This document shows positions 8,021 to 17,250 of a stretch of 64,000 nt of DNA, one piece after another. Below the pieces are notes generated by a model. The model was not told the DNA's origin. It saw nothing but the letters and a program-made list of their open reading frames with translations, and did no database searches. Source of the stretch: Sinorhizobium sojae CCBAU 05684 (GTDB lineage: Bacteria > Pseudomonadota > Alphaproteobacteria > Rhizobiales > Rhizobiaceae); assembly GCF_002288525.1 (NCBI RefSeq), contig NZ_CP023068.1:1550001-1614000 (forward strand), in the 5' to 3' direction. The number at the start of each line of letters is the position of its first letter. Position 1 is the stretch's first letter. Made by a program: the position numbers and the translations under genes.

Positions 8021-8767
8021 TCAAGAGGCGGCCATCCGCCTTCCTCGCTGCTTGATGCGAATACTGACTGGGCGTCCCTCAGCTTGCTGGATCTCGAACT
8101 GGTTTGTTTTCCGGATGAGATCGCTGAGTTTTCGAAACCCGAAGGTACGCGGATCGAAGTCGGGCGCCAGGTTAAGCAGTTGCTTGCCAACCGTGCTCAA
8201 GTTGACCCAGCCGTCTTCTGTCTCCTCCTGTGCAAGCACCTTTTTGATCAACGGCACGGCAGCGCTTGCCGGTTGCAAGGGCTGAGTGGCCGACGCCGCG
8301 CTCTGTCCCTCTTTGACCGCGCCGGGAACGAGGTTCTCGGTGTAAATGAACCGACGGCAGGCCTGCCGGAAGCTTTCCGGAGTCTTCTGCTCCCCGAAGC
8401 CAAACACATCAATGCCCTGCTCCCGGATTCGGGCGGCCAAACGCGTGAAATCGCTGTCCGACGAAACGAGGCAGAAGCCATCGAAGCGCCCACTGTGCAG
8501 CAGATCCATGGCGTCGATCACAAGCGTGATATCCGAAGCATTTTTCCCCGTCGTGTAGGCGAACTGCTGCTGCGGGATGATCGCGTATTTCGCAAGGACA
8601 TCCGCCCACGCCTTGGAACGCGTGCCCGAGAAATCCCCGTAGATGCGACGGACGCTGGCCTCGCCGATGTTGGCGACCTCCTCGAACAACCCGTCGACAA
8701 TCTTTGCCGAGGTGTTGTCGGCATCGATGAGCACCGCAAGGCGCGGTGACCGAGGTTCAGATGGCAT
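8021..8767 (-). CDS. NYN (PIN-like) domain protein with C-terminal OST-HTH/LOTUS domain
   Basis: This 248-residue protein converges with the integrase, 19 bases apart. Residues 9-150 form a NYN/LabA-like ribonuclease domain: LAVLIDADNTS, ASDITLVIDAMDLLH and CLVSSDSDFTRLA carry its acidic residues. Residues about 170-240 (DGWVNLSTVGKQLLNLAPDF, then TFGFRKLSDLI) form an OST-HTH/LOTUS RNA-binding fold. The pair suggests RNA cleavage or binding in the cytoplasm. Members are widespread in Alphaproteobacteria and their cellular role is poorly defined. Confidence 0.85.
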   Translation of the reverse strand: MPSEPRSPRLAVLIDADNTSAKIVDGLFEEVANIGEASVRRIYGDFSGTRSKAWADVLAKYAIIPQQQFAYTTGKNASDITLVIDAMDLLHSGRFDGFCLVSSDSDFTRLAARIREQGIDVFGFGEQKTPESFRQACRRFIYTENLVPGAVKEGQSAASATQPLQPASAAVPLIKKVLAQEETEDGWVNLSTVGKQLLNLAPDFDPRTFGFRKLSDLIRKTNQFEIQQAEGRPVSIRIKQRGRRMAAS

Positions 8768-9447
8768 GCGACGTTCTCCCTCTGTAAATCGGCCCGGCTT
8801 AGCAGCGGCTCCACGACCACACTATCCGGCTTTCCTGCCCGGTCCGGTTAGGCCGAAATGGTCCACGACCATCGCTTTGCTCATGGAGGCTACGGTGGCG
8901 TGGAATGGACGATCAACTCCGCGTCCTTTGCGGTGAATAGGGCTTTTAATCTCCACGCCCGCAAGTGAATTCTCCGCATTTTTCCCGGAGAATAATGACC
9001 ATGTCCACCGCAAAGGGGGTATCCACCTCAAACTGAATTTCGATCTCCACGGCGACGGAGTGCAGCGGGCGGGGGTCATCGTCGCCATCGATCTGCATAT
9101 TTGTATGGGTCGTGATCTCAGGGCGCCGCACAGCCGACAGAGAGAGGGCGGTCGTGACCGCCTGTTTGCTTACGCCCAATGCTCTGGCGGCCTGCGTCAG
9201 GGGAAGGCTGCCTCGGCGAGCTCAAACCTGGACATCGCCGGCCGAGGCAGTCTGTGCCTGCTGCACTCTCTTGATCGGGGCCGTATCTGCCCGACAGCTG
9301 CATTCTCTTTAACTGGCAAGCGCCACCTCGTACTCAAAGTGGCGGAAAGGCGACTGTGAAATCTGTCCACTTGTACGTCGGACGCTTGACATCTAAATTG
9401 GTCGGATGCTTGACCATTCGTCTCGACAGTCGCCGTCACATATCCCA
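8768..9447. other. 680-base stretch with no complete gene
   Basis: No intact gene is supported. On the minus strand at about 9220-8946 a frame encodes LTQAARALGVSKQAVTTALS, which looks like a helix-turn-helix. It is followed by an unfamiliar 50-residue tail. A neighbouring frame supplies MSRFELAEAA directly upstream, as though one base were lost, so this may be a frameshifted regulator or transposase fragment. The right end holds the AraC promoter and a direct repeat. Confidence 0.4.
9377..9414. repeat. Direct repeat GTCGGAYGCTTGAC before an AraC gene
   Basis: GTCGGACGCTTGAC (9377-9390) and GTCGGATGCTTGAC (9401-9414) are 24 bases apart and differ at one base. Tandem half-sites are typical of AraC-type operators. 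The second copy covers the first possible ATG (9406), which favours translation starting at the ATG at 9448. Confidence 0.4.
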
Positions 9448-10392
9448 ATGGATGCGCTATCGGAAGTCCTGCAAGACTTCCGCTTGAGTGGAGTCAACTA
9501 TGGCCGCTGCGAGCTCCGACATCCATGGAGCATTGCCTTTCCGCAACAACAATTGCTTCGTTTTCATTTTGTCAGCCGGGGTCCATGCTGGATCCATACC
9601 GAAGCCCAGGGATGGCAGGAGTTGAACCATGGCGATCTGGTGCTGCTGCCGCAAGGTATCGCACATCGATTGGCCAGCGCGCCGGATGTTGTGGGCGACT
9701 CGCTCAAGGGCTGCCAGGTGACAAAGTTGGGGAGCAACGTCTGCGAAGTGGTGCAGGAAGGAACGGGTGCGATGAGCACCCTTTTCTGCGGCTCCATGGC
9801 TTTGGGTGCATATGCCCTTAACCCCTTGATCGCTTTGATGCCGCCAATCATCAAGGGCTGCGATGTGGCCGGCAATGACCCAATCATAGGCCCCCTGCTA
9901 GCGGCCATGACGGCGGAGGCTGCACAACCCCAACTAGGCAGCGCAACCGTCTTGTCGCGGATGGTGGACTTGCTCACCGCGCGGCTCATCCGCTGCTGGG
10001 TCAATTGCAGCGGAGCCTCGACCACCGGTTGGCTCGCCGCTATTCGCGACCCCCACATCGGTCGCGCTCTGGCAGCCATGCACCGAGACCCCGGTCATAA
10101 CTGGACTCTCGAAAGCCTCGCTGGCGTGGCAGGCCAATCACGCTCGATCTTCGCTGAACGCTTCGGCGCTGTCTTAGGGGAAGGTGCGGCACGCTATCTC
10201 GCCCGTTTGCGTATGCAGCTTGCGCGCGAATTGTTGGGGCAAAGCGGCATGTCGGTTGCCAAGGTTGCTTCCCGTTTGGGTTATGAATCCGAGGCATCCT
10301 TTGCTCGCGCGTTCAAGCGCATTACCGGCGTCTCACCGGGCATTGTGCGTCGCACAATTCCCGGACGAACGGACATGGATTTCGGATTTTAA
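9448..10392 (+). CDS. AraC-family transcriptional regulator (cupin_6 type)
   Basis: The protein is 314 residues from the ATG at 9448 (MDALSEVLQDF), where this family normally begins; an ATG at 9406 adds 14 residues. Residues about 5-175 form the cupin-like sensor domain (HFVSRGPCWIHTE, HGDLVLLPQG). The last ~100 residues carry two helix-turn-helix motifs, ending in the AraC signature VASRLGYESEASFARAFKR. The downstream MFS exporter gene begins 59 bases later in the same direction, so it is the likely target. The effector molecule is unknown. Confidence 0.88.
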   Translation: MDALSEVLQDFRLSGVNYGRCELRHPWSIAFPQQQLLRFHFVSRGPCWIHTEAQGWQELNHGDLVLLPQGIAHRLASAPDVVGDSLKGCQVTKLGSNVCEVVQEGTGAMSTLFCGSMALGAYALNPLIALMPPIIKGCDVAGNDPIIGPLLAAMTAEAAQPQLGSATVLSRMVDLLTARLIRCWVNCSGASTTGWLAAIRDPHIGRALAAMHRDPGHNWTLESLAGVAGQSRSIFAERFGAVLGEGAARYLARLRMQLARELLGQSGMSVAKVASRLGYESEASFARAFKRITGVSPGIVRRTIPGRTDMDFGF

Positions 10393-10451
10393 GACACATA
10401 TCATCCTGCGAAATTCGTCTATGAAATCTCCGAACCCTTGGAGATTTTTCA

Positions 10452-11660
10452 ATGACGGACACAACATCACAGCTTGACGGCTCGGTGATAGACTTTGAAG
10501 CGGCCGAGCCAGCCGCGTGGAGCGCGGCCACCTGGTTCGCCGTTCTTTCAATGGCGGCCACGAGCTTTGCGCTGGTATCGGCTGAGTTCCTGCCGGCAGG
10601 ACTGTTGACGCCCATGGCGCGAGATCTCGGCATCAGCGAGGGAACAGCCGGACAGGTCGTCACCGCCACTGCTTCCGTCGGCGCCGTGACGGCCTTATTG
10701 AGCAATGTTCTCATCCGCAGGCTGAACCGCAAGACCGTGCTGGTCGGGCTCACGGCGTTGGCGGTCGGCTCCAATATTCTTGCGGCGTTAGCGGCCGACT
10801 TTTGGCTATTGTTGTTGGGCCGGGCTGGGCTTGGCATCGCCCTCAGCGCTTTCTGGGCGCTTTCCGTCGCCGTCGTGGCGAGGCTGGTTGGGGCCGATGC
10901 CGCAGGTCGGGGCATGGCTATCGTCACTCTCGGTGTCTCGCTCGCCACCATAGCTGCACCATCGATGGGCGCTTTGATCAGCGACTGGCTGGGCTGGCGC
11001 AGCGCTATGGCCATGACAGCGGGCTTTGCCGCGCTTGCCATGCTGCTGCAGGTGCTCAGCTTGCCGACCCTGCCTGCAAGCACAAGCAACAGCCTGGCCG
11101 ATGTTTTCCAGCTGACACGGCGGCGTGGTGTTCAATTGGGAATGATTGCCATCCTTTTGCTGATGACCGGGCATTTTGCCGGCTCAGTTTATGTGCGTCC
11201 CTTCCTCGAACAAGTGACGCTCCTTGAAACCGGGCCGATTGCGCTGGCGCTACTCGGGTTTGGCATCGCCGCTGTGATCGGTAATATTGCCGGTGGCCGA
11301 ATGGCCGACGCCAATATCCGCGTGGCACTCGCTGTCACAGCCGCGTTAATGGCGTTTGCGGCGCTCGCTTTGGTGCTTTGGGGCGCACACATCGGCGTTG
11401 CCTTCGGCTTTGTTACGTTTTGGGGCTTCGCTTTCGGCATGGCGCCGGTGGTGCTGCCTACCAATCTGTCCCGCGCGGCACCCGACGCTCTCGAGCCAGC
11501 GGGCAGCCTAATGGTCGTCTCTTTCCAGGTCGCCATTAGTATCGGCGCGGTATTCGGCGGCTACGTAGTGGATCACTACGGCGCTCTGGGGCCCTTGACC
11601 CTTACCGCTGTGCTAGCCGCATCGACGGTCGCCTTGGCGCTGTTGCAGCCCCGCAGCTGA
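10452..11660 (+). CDS. MFS transporter, DHA1-type efflux permease (AraJ/NepI-like)
   Basis: This 402-residue inner-membrane protein has about twelve hydrophobic segments. The first begins near residue 27 (WFAVLSMAATSFALVSAEF), and the loop after TM2 carries RRLNRKTVL, the usual MFS motif A position. The architecture resembles AraJ/NepI/YdhP-type sugar or nucleoside exporters. It follows an AraC regulator in a likely two-gene unit. The substrate cannot be read from sequence. The 200 bases after it, up to the convergent SMP-30 gene, hold nothing recognised. Confidence 0.85.
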   Translation: MTDTTSQLDGSVIDFEAAEPAAWSAATWFAVLSMAATSFALVSAEFLPAGLLTPMARDLGISEGTAGQVVTATASVGAVTALLSNVLIRRLNRKTVLVGLTALAVGSNILAALAADFWLLLLGRAGLGIALSAFWALSVAVVARLVGADAAGRGMAIVTLGVSLATIAAPSMGALISDWLGWRSAMAMTAGFAALAMLLQVLSLPTLPASTSNSLADVFQLTRRRGVQLGMIAILLLMTGHFAGSVYVRPFLEQVTLLETGPIALALLGFGIAAVIGNIAGGRMADANIRVALAVTAALMAFAALALVLWGAHIGVAFGFVTFWGFAFGMAPVVLPTNLSRAAPDALEPAGSLMVVSFQVAISIGAVFGGYVVDHYGALGPLTLTAVLAASTVALALLQPRS

Positions 11661-11860
11661 GATTTGCTTCTGGTCGAGCAAGCAGATGCAATCGCCAGGC
11701 TGCGAGGCTTGAAGATGCGACGACCGCGTTCGGCGGTGGCTACCTCCTTAGTGTTCCGGCAACCACAGCGACGGCCGTTCCACGTCGTTGCAGCGCAACC
11801 CTTCACGGAATACGGGCTATCCGCCGGATCAGAGCCCATCTTGGGCAATCGAGCCCCTGC

Positions 11861-12772
11861 TCACGGAACCTGGGCGCCCGTCGCGGTGACATAGATCGCG
11901 TAGAGCGATGTCGTCGCGGCAATGAAGAGACGGTTGCGGCGCGGACCGCCGAAAGTGAGGTTTGCAACCGTTTGCGGCACGAAAATCTTGCCGATGAGCA
12001 CTCCGTCCGGCGCGAAGCAGTGCACGCCGTCGCCGGCGCTCGACCAGAGATTTCCTGCCGTGTCCGTGCGGATGCCGTCGGGGATGCCCTTGTCGATCGT
12101 CGCGAAGACACGGCCGTTGGCTAGCCGTCCGTCCAGAACATCGAAGGCGCGAATATGCCGCGGCAGAGCGTCGTCATGGCTTGCGCCGGAGTCGGCGACA
12201 TAGAGGATCTTCTCGTCGGGAGAGAAGGCAAGACCGTTCGGCTGGTTGAAGTCGGTGGCGACCGCGGCGAGCTCGCCGGTCTCCGGGTCCAGCCGGTAGA
12301 CATTGCGGCTTTCCTGTTCCGGCTCCGCCCGATAGCCCTCATAGTCCGAAAGGATGCCGTAGGTCGGGTCGGTGAACCAGATCGTTCCGTCCGACCGGAC
12401 GACGACGTCGTTGGGCGAATTGAGCCGCCTGCCGCCGTAGCTTTCGGCAAGCGTGGTTATCGAGCCATCGTTTTCGGTACGGGCGACGCGGCGCGTTCCG
12501 TGCTCGCAGGAAATCAGGCGTCCCTGCCGATCGCGCGTGTGGCCGTTGGCGAAATTCGACGGCTGCCTGAAGAGGGAAACGCCGCCTTCCGGAGTCCAGC
12601 GCAGCAGCCGCTCGTTCGGGATGTCACTCCAGACGAGCTGGTTGGCATCGTTGAACCAAACCGGTCCCTCCGCCCAGCGGCAGCCGGAATAGAGTTCCTC
12701 GAGACGCGCGCTGCCGACGATCAGATGCACGAAGCGCGGATCGTTGATCTCGTAGATGGGTTCTCCGGCCAT
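11861..12772 (-). CDS. SMP-30/gluconolactonase family sugar lactonase
   Basis: This 303-residue six-bladed propeller enzyme opens a sugar lactone. Metal-site signatures are visible: Glu in WAEGPVWF, Asn in LNSPNDVVVRSDG, Asn in FNQPNGLAFSPD and Asp in YVADSGASHDD. It is the last gene of the sugar ABC operon, starting 17 bases past the permease stop. It probably acts after oxidation of the imported sugar to its lactone; the dehydrogenase is not in this operon. Confidence 0.9.
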   Translation of the reverse strand: MAGEPIYEINDPRFVHLIVGSARLEELYSGCRWAEGPVWFNDANQLVWSDIPNERLLRWTPEGGVSLFRQPSNFANGHTRDRQGRLISCEHGTRRVARTENDGSITTLAESYGGRRLNSPNDVVVRSDGTIWFTDPTYGILSDYEGYRAEPEQESRNVYRLDPETGELAAVATDFNQPNGLAFSPDEKILYVADSGASHDDALPRHIRAFDVLDGRLANGRVFATIDKGIPDGIRTDTAGNLWSSAGDGVHCFAPDGVLIGKIFVPQTVANLTFGGPRRNRLFIAATTSLYAIYVTATGAQVP

Positions 12773-12788
12773 GTGATCCGCCCCCGAA

Positions 12789-13739
12789 CTAACGCGCGCT
12801 CGGCTGTCGGCCGCCTGCGAGCATGATGACGCTGATGATGATGAGCCCGGTCATGATCAGGCGGATGCCCGCGCCGAGGCCGTAGGTGTTGAGCATGGAG
12901 ACCACCAGAAACATGAAGAGCGAGGCGCCCCAGATGCCCGGCACATTCGAATCGCCGCCGGCGACCGCGGTGCCGCCGAGAACCACGACGGCGATCGACA
13001 TGAGGAGGTATTCCGTGCCCATATTGAGGGCCGCGCCGCCCGAGAAGCAGGCGAGCAGATAGCCCGCAAGCGAGGCAAGCACGGCTGAGAGCACGTAGGT
13101 GACGAAACGTGTGCCGTCGACCGGAACGCCCGCCATGCGCGCCGCCGGCATGCTCTGGCCGATCGCGGATATCCAGCGGCCGTAGACGGTCTTTTCGAGC
13201 AGGAACCAGGCGGCGAGGGAAATCACCAGCGCCACGAGGGAGACATTGGGCACGCCGAGCGTGGTCGATGTCGTGAAATCGGCGAGGAAGCTCGGCGGTT
13301 TGATGCGCAGGCCGCGATTGGTCCAGATTGCCGCCGACTGGATGATGAAGCTCATCGACAGCGTCGCGATGATCGGGGGAATGCGCAAGGCCTTGATGAG
13401 CGCATAGTTCGATAGGCCGACGCCGATCCCGATCAGGATTGCGGTCATGAGCCCCGGCAGGATCATGGCGTTGTCGACGTCCATGAGCTTCAGCGCCACG
13501 GTGCCCGCGAGCGTCATGGTGGCGGGTATAGACAGGTCGATATTGCCGGGACCGAGGGTGATGACGAACATCTGGCCGATGCCGACGATGATCGAGAAAG
13601 CGGCGAAGGTCAGCGCGGCCTGGGAGAGGCCGAGCGTGCTTGCGCCGCCGGTCACCATGATCGTCGCGAACCAGACCAGGAAGGCGGCGAACCACGACCA
13701 GATCCAGGGCGCGCGCGAAATACGGTCGACGATCCTCAT
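12789..13739 (-). CDS. Sugar ABC transporter permease (CUT2/RbsC-like)
   Basis: The protein has 316 residues from the ATG at 13739 (MRIVDRISRAPW). The frame is open much further upstream only because it runs antiparallel-like through the neighbouring permease; the overlap ATGA with that gene's stop fixes this start. It is very hydrophobic, with about nine or ten membrane segments and the CUT2 motifs NIDLSIPATMTLAG and VVLGGTAVAGG. It pairs with the second permease and the double ATPase to import a mono- or small saccharide. Confidence 0.9.
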   Translation of the reverse strand: MRIVDRISRAPWIWSWFAAFLVWFATIMVTGGASTLGLSQAALTFAAFSIIVGIGQMFVITLGPGNIDLSIPATMTLAGTVALKLMDVDNAMILPGLMTAILIGIGVGLSNYALIKALRIPPIIATLSMSFIIQSAAIWTNRGLRIKPPSFLADFTTSTTLGVPNVSLVALVISLAAWFLLEKTVYGRWISAIGQSMPAARMAGVPVDGTRFVTYVLSAVLASLAGYLLACFSGGAALNMGTEYLLMSIAVVVLGGTAVAGGDSNVPGIWGASLFMFLVVSMLNTYGLGAGIRLIMTGLIIISVIMLAGGRQPSAR

Positions 13740-14683
13740 CCCCGCTTCTCCCGATATTCCAGACGATTGAGCAGAAGGCGCAAGGCGAGCACGATGATGA
13801 GGATCGCGCCTTGCGCGCCGATCTGCCAGTCGGGCGAGATGCGCAGGAAAGAGAGGAACGAACCGGCAAGCGTCAGCGTCAGGGCGCCGATGACCGCGCC
13901 GATGGGCGAGACGCGCCCGCCGATGAATTCGCCGCCGCCGAGTATCACGCCCGCGATCGAGAGCAGCGTATATCTGAGAGCGATGTTTGCGTCGGCCGAT
14001 GTGGTGAGCCCGACGAGCGCGATGCCGGCGAGCACCGCGAAGACGCCGGCAAGCCCGTAGGCCGCAGCGCGGGCCGCGAGCACCGACCAGCCTGCCCGCT
14101 CCACCGAACGCTGGTTGCCGCCGATGCCGCGGATGAGCACGCCGAGCGAGGAGCGCATCACGACCAAATGCGCGACGATGGCGATGACAATGCTGGCGAC
14201 GATCGCCATCGGAGCGACCGGCGGCTTCATCGTCATCAGGCTCCGGACCCATTCCGGCGCCTGGCCGCCCGGCGCCGGCAGCAGAAGCACGGCAAGCCCC
14301 GCCCAGACGAAGCTCATGCCGAGCGACACGACGATCGACGGCAGGCCACGCAGGTGAATGACGACGCCGAGCACGGCGTAGACGGCGACGGCGCCGGCAA
14401 GGATCAGGATCCCGACAAGCGGCTCGTCACGCAGGAAGGTCGCCGTCACGCAGGCGACAAAGCTGACGAAGGTGCCCATCGCGAGATCGAGGTCGTTCAC
14501 CGACATGATGAGCATCTGGGCGATCGTCGCGAGCGCGATCGGAACCGCGAGATTGAAGAGCAGGTTGAGGCCGATATAGCTCATCGCCCGCGGCTGCAGC
14601 CAGAAGACGGCCGCAAGAAGCACGGTGAGCGAAAGGGCTGGAATGGCGAGCCGGAGCGCATCGGCGGAAGGCTTCAGCCTCAT
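13736..14683 (-). CDS. Sugar ABC transporter permease (CUT2/RbsC-like), second subunit
   Basis: This 315-residue inner-membrane protein shows the CUT2 pattern MSVNDLDLAMGTFVSFVAC early and GVILGGGEFIGGRVS near the C-terminus. Its start overlaps the ATPase stop by four bases, and its stop overlaps the next permease start, so translation is coupled. Two different permease genes in one operon suggest a heterodimeric channel, unlike the single RbsC of the ribose system. Confidence 0.9.
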   Translation of the reverse strand: MRLKPSADALRLAIPALSLTVLLAAVFWLQPRAMSYIGLNLLFNLAVPIALATIAQMLIMSVNDLDLAMGTFVSFVACVTATFLRDEPLVGILILAGAVAVYAVLGVVIHLRGLPSIVVSLGMSFVWAGLAVLLLPAPGGQAPEWVRSLMTMKPPVAPMAIVASIVIAIVAHLVVMRSSLGVLIRGIGGNQRSVERAGWSVLAARAAAYGLAGVFAVLAGIALVGLTTSADANIALRYTLLSIAGVILGGGEFIGGRVSPIGAVIGALTLTLAGSFLSFLRISPDWQIGAQGAILIIVLALRLLLNRLEYREKRG

Positions 14684-16134
14684 GCTGCTTCCCCCCTGAA
14701 GGACGCGGCGAGGATGTTCTCCTCTCTGACGGCGTCGCCCGCCAGTTCCGCAACGATCTCTCCTTCGCGGAAGACATAGACACGATCGCAGAGGCAGACC
14801 TCCTCCATCTCGGTCGAATACCAGACGAAGGTGCGGCCGCGCTGAGCCTCCTGCCGGATGATTTCATAGACCTCCTGTTTCGTGCCGACGTCGACGCCGC
14901 GCATGGGATCGTCCATCAGCACCACCGGCGCCCGGGTCGCAAGCGACCGGGCGAAGAGCACCTTCTGCTGGTTGCCGCCCGAAAGCGACAGCATGCGGTT
15001 GGCCATGTCGGGCGTGCGGATATCGATGCGCCGCTTCCACTCTCCGGCACGCTCGGCTTCCGCCTCGGCGTCAACGACGCCGCGTGCGGCAAGATCGTGG
15101 AGCGAGGCGATGGAGAAGTTCTTCAGGACGCTCCAGAGTTCAAAGACGCCGTTCAGGCGGCGATCCCCCGCGACAAAGCTCACTGCCGGGTCGCGGCGCG
15201 GCAGCCAATCGGCGGTGCTCGCTGCATGGAGTTTCATCAGCATGCCAGTCTGGCCGTGTCCGGCGAGCCCGGCGAGCCCGACGATCTCGCCGCGTTTGGC
15301 CTGAAGGGGCAGGCCGCGGCCGGTCTGCGCGATCACCACGGGCTCACTGGCAAGGTCGCGCAACGTGCGGCGATGCGCCTCGCCCTTGACAACGCTTCCC
15401 ATGGCCTCGACCAGACCGTGCTCGCTCCAGGCATCGGCAGGCCGTTCGGCGACGATGCGCCCGTCCTTCATGACCACGATCCGGCTCGCCGTGGCGAGGA
15501 TCTCGTGGAGGATATGGGAAATCAGAATGACCGCACCGCCGCTCGCGACGAAACGCCGGACATGGGCGAGCATCTGCTCCGCGAGGCTCGCATCGAGCGA
15601 GGATGTCGGCTCGTCCAGGATGATGAGCCGGGGCGCAATGCCGGCATCGGAGAATGCCATTGCAATCTCGACCATCTGCCGCTCGGCGATGGAGAGATCG
15701 CCGACCGTCCGGTCGCTTTCGATACCGTGTCCGGGAAACACCGCATCGAGGCTGCGCTCGATCACGTGTTTTGCCCGCCTGCGCCAGCCGAGGCCGCCCA
15801 GATGGCGGTGCAGAATGCGGGTATTCTCCAACACGGTGAGGTTCGGGCAGAGCGAAAGCTCCTGGAAAACGCAGCGTATGCCCCGCGCTCTCGCGGCGTT
15901 GATGCCATAGCGCGCGAGAGGTTCGCCGTCGCCTGAGATGCTGCCCTGCTGCGGCGTCAGGCCGCCATTGATGACGCTGACGATCGTCGATTTGCCAGCG
16001 CCGTTATGGCCGACGAGGCCGACGCATTCCCCCGCCCCAATGGCGAGCGTCACGCTGTCGAGCGCCCTGACCGCTCCGAAACTCACCTTGGCGTCGGCAA
16101 CCTCGATTATCGCCTTCGACATTCTACCCGTCAT
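14680..16134 (-). CDS. Sugar ABC transporter ATP-binding protein (RbsA/MglA-like, two ATPase domains)
   Basis: The protein has 484 residues with two nucleotide-binding domains. The first has Walker A GHNGAGKST (about 42-50), signature LSIAERQMVEIA and Walker B LIILDEPTSSLD. The second has a degenerate Walker A, with signature LSGGNQQKVLFA and Walker B VVLMDDPMRGVD. One degenerate site is normal for CUT2 ATPases. A second Met four codons in (16122) is an alternative start. It lies between the binding-protein gene, across a 100-base gap with a strong palindrome, and the permeases. Confidence 0.92.
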   Translation of the reverse strand: MTGRMSKAIIEVADAKVSFGAVRALDSVTLAIGAGECVGLVGHNGAGKSTIVSVINGGLTPQQGSISGDGEPLARYGINAARARGIRCVFQELSLCPNLTVLENTRILHRHLGGLGWRRRAKHVIERSLDAVFPGHGIESDRTVGDLSIAERQMVEIAMAFSDAGIAPRLIILDEPTSSLDASLAEQMLAHVRRFVASGGAVILISHILHEILATASRIVVMKDGRIVAERPADAWSEHGLVEAMGSVVKGEAHRRTLRDLASEPVVIAQTGRGLPLQAKRGEIVGLAGLAGHGQTGMLMKLHAASTADWLPRRDPAVSFVAGDRRLNGVFELWSVLKNFSIASLHDLAARGVVDAEAEAERAGEWKRRIDIRTPDMANRMLSLSGGNQQKVLFARSLATRAPVVLMDDPMRGVDVGTKQEVYEIIRQEAQRGRTFVWYSTEMEEVCLCDRVYVFREGEIVAELAGDAVREENILAASFRGEAA

Positions 16135-16191
16135 TTGCCGCCGTCTGTCGTGCTGGGGTCAATTGTATTTGGGTCTGTTATACTTGGGGTT

Positions 16192-16221
16192 TGTCGCGCG
16201 GCCCGGCCGGGCCGCGCGACA
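16192..16221. repeat. Perfect 30-base palindrome between binding-protein and ATPase genes
   Basis: TGTCGCGCGGCCCGG is followed at once by its exact reverse complement. In RNA this forms a very stable 13-15 bp hairpin just after the binding-protein stop (16234). No U-run follows on the transcribed minus strand, so it is not a classic terminator. Hairpins at this position in binding-protein operons commonly protect the upstream mRNA segment and lower expression of the downstream genes. That role here is inference. Confidence 0.7.
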
Positions 16222-16233
16222 TGCGGAAGGCCG

Positions 16234-17250
16234 TCAATCCGCGGATTCGATCACCTTGATCGCATCCGCCTGCGAATATTCGACATTCGCAACACCGCCG
16301 GCCTGGGTATTGGCGAGGTTCTCTTCCAGATTGTCCTGGTCGATGCGCAGGAAGGGCACGACGAGGTCCTTCTTGACCTCCTTCCCATCGAGGATCTGCT
16401 GGGCAACCCAGAATGCGAGCGTGGAGACGCCGGGCGCGATCGAGACCGACATGGTCTCATAGCCGTTTGCATCCTTCTGTTCCTTCCACCACTTCAGCTC
16501 GTCCTCGCGGTTTCCCATGATGATGATCGGCATCGGTCGCTTGGCAGCAGCGAACGCCTGGGCGGCGCCGTAGCCGTCGCCGCCCTGCGTCACGACACCG
16601 ACGATCTCGGGAAGGCTCGGCAGGATGCCGGCCACCGCCTTCTGGGCGACATCCTGCGCCCAATCGCCATGGACCGAGCCGACGATCTTGAACTGCGGGA
16701 ACTGCTTGACGCCCTCGTGAATGCCCGCCGAGATCTCATCGTCGACAAAGACGCCGGCAAGGCCGCGGATCTCCAGGAGGTTTCCGCCCTCGGGCAGCTT
16801 CTTCGACAGATATTCGACCTGGCTGCGGCCCATTTCCTTGAAATCGACGGCAATGCGCCAGGCGCAGGGCTCGCTCACGACGCCGTCGAACGAGACGACG
16901 GTGATACCGGCATCGCATGCCTCCTTGACCGCACCGTTGAGCGCGGTCGGTGAGGCGGCGTTGAGGACGATCGCGTCATAACCCTGCAGGATCATGTTCT
17001 GGATCTGCGCGGCCTGCTCGGTTGCCTGGTTTTCCGCCGTCGTGAACGCATCGGCAGCCGCAACCACGCCGGCCTTGACGGCCTCACCGGTCACCTTGTC
17101 CCAGCTCGTCAGCATCGCCTGCCGCCAGGAGTTTCCGGCATAATTATTGGAAAGCGCAATCTTCTTGTCGGATGTGTCGGCCAACGCGGAATTCGGCATT
17201 GCGGCGCACAGGACGACCGCTGACGCCAGAAGCATCTTGCGAAATGTCAT
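16234..17250 (-). CDS. Periplasmic sugar-binding protein of CUT2 ABC transporter
   Basis: The protein has 338 residues from the ATG at 17250, which is preceded by GGAGGAAGAC. A longer frame upstream is not supported. The Sec signal peptide (MTFRKMLLASAVVLCAAMPN to ALA) is followed by a type I periplasmic-binding fold of the ribose/galactose class: IALSNNYAGNSWRQ, ITVVSFDGVVSEP, GGDGYGAAQAFAAA. It captures the sugar and delivers it to the two permeases. It is the first gene of the operon and is divergent from a histidine kinase, which may sense the same substrate. Confidence 0.92.
   Translation of the reverse strand: MTFRKMLLASAVVLCAAMPNSALADTSDKKIALSNNYAGNSWRQAMLTSWDKVTGEAVKAGVVAAADAFTTAENQATEQAAQIQNMILQGYDAIVLNAASPTALNGAVKEACDAGITVVSFDGVVSEPCAWRIAVDFKEMGRSQVEYLSKKLPEGGNLLEIRGLAGVFVDDEISAGIHEGVKQFPQFKIVGSVHGDWAQDVAQKAVAGILPSLPEIVGVVTQGGDGYGAAQAFAAAKRPMPIIIMGNREDELKWWKEQKDANGYETMSVSIAPGVSTLAFWVAQQILDGKEVKKDLVVPFLRIDQDNLEENLANTQAGGVANVEYSQADAIKVIESAD

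Noticed and set aside
13811..14779. A 322-codon plus-strand frame antisense to a permease gene
   Set aside because: It is Arg/Asp/Glu/Gly-rich, as expected for the complement of a hydrophobic coding region.
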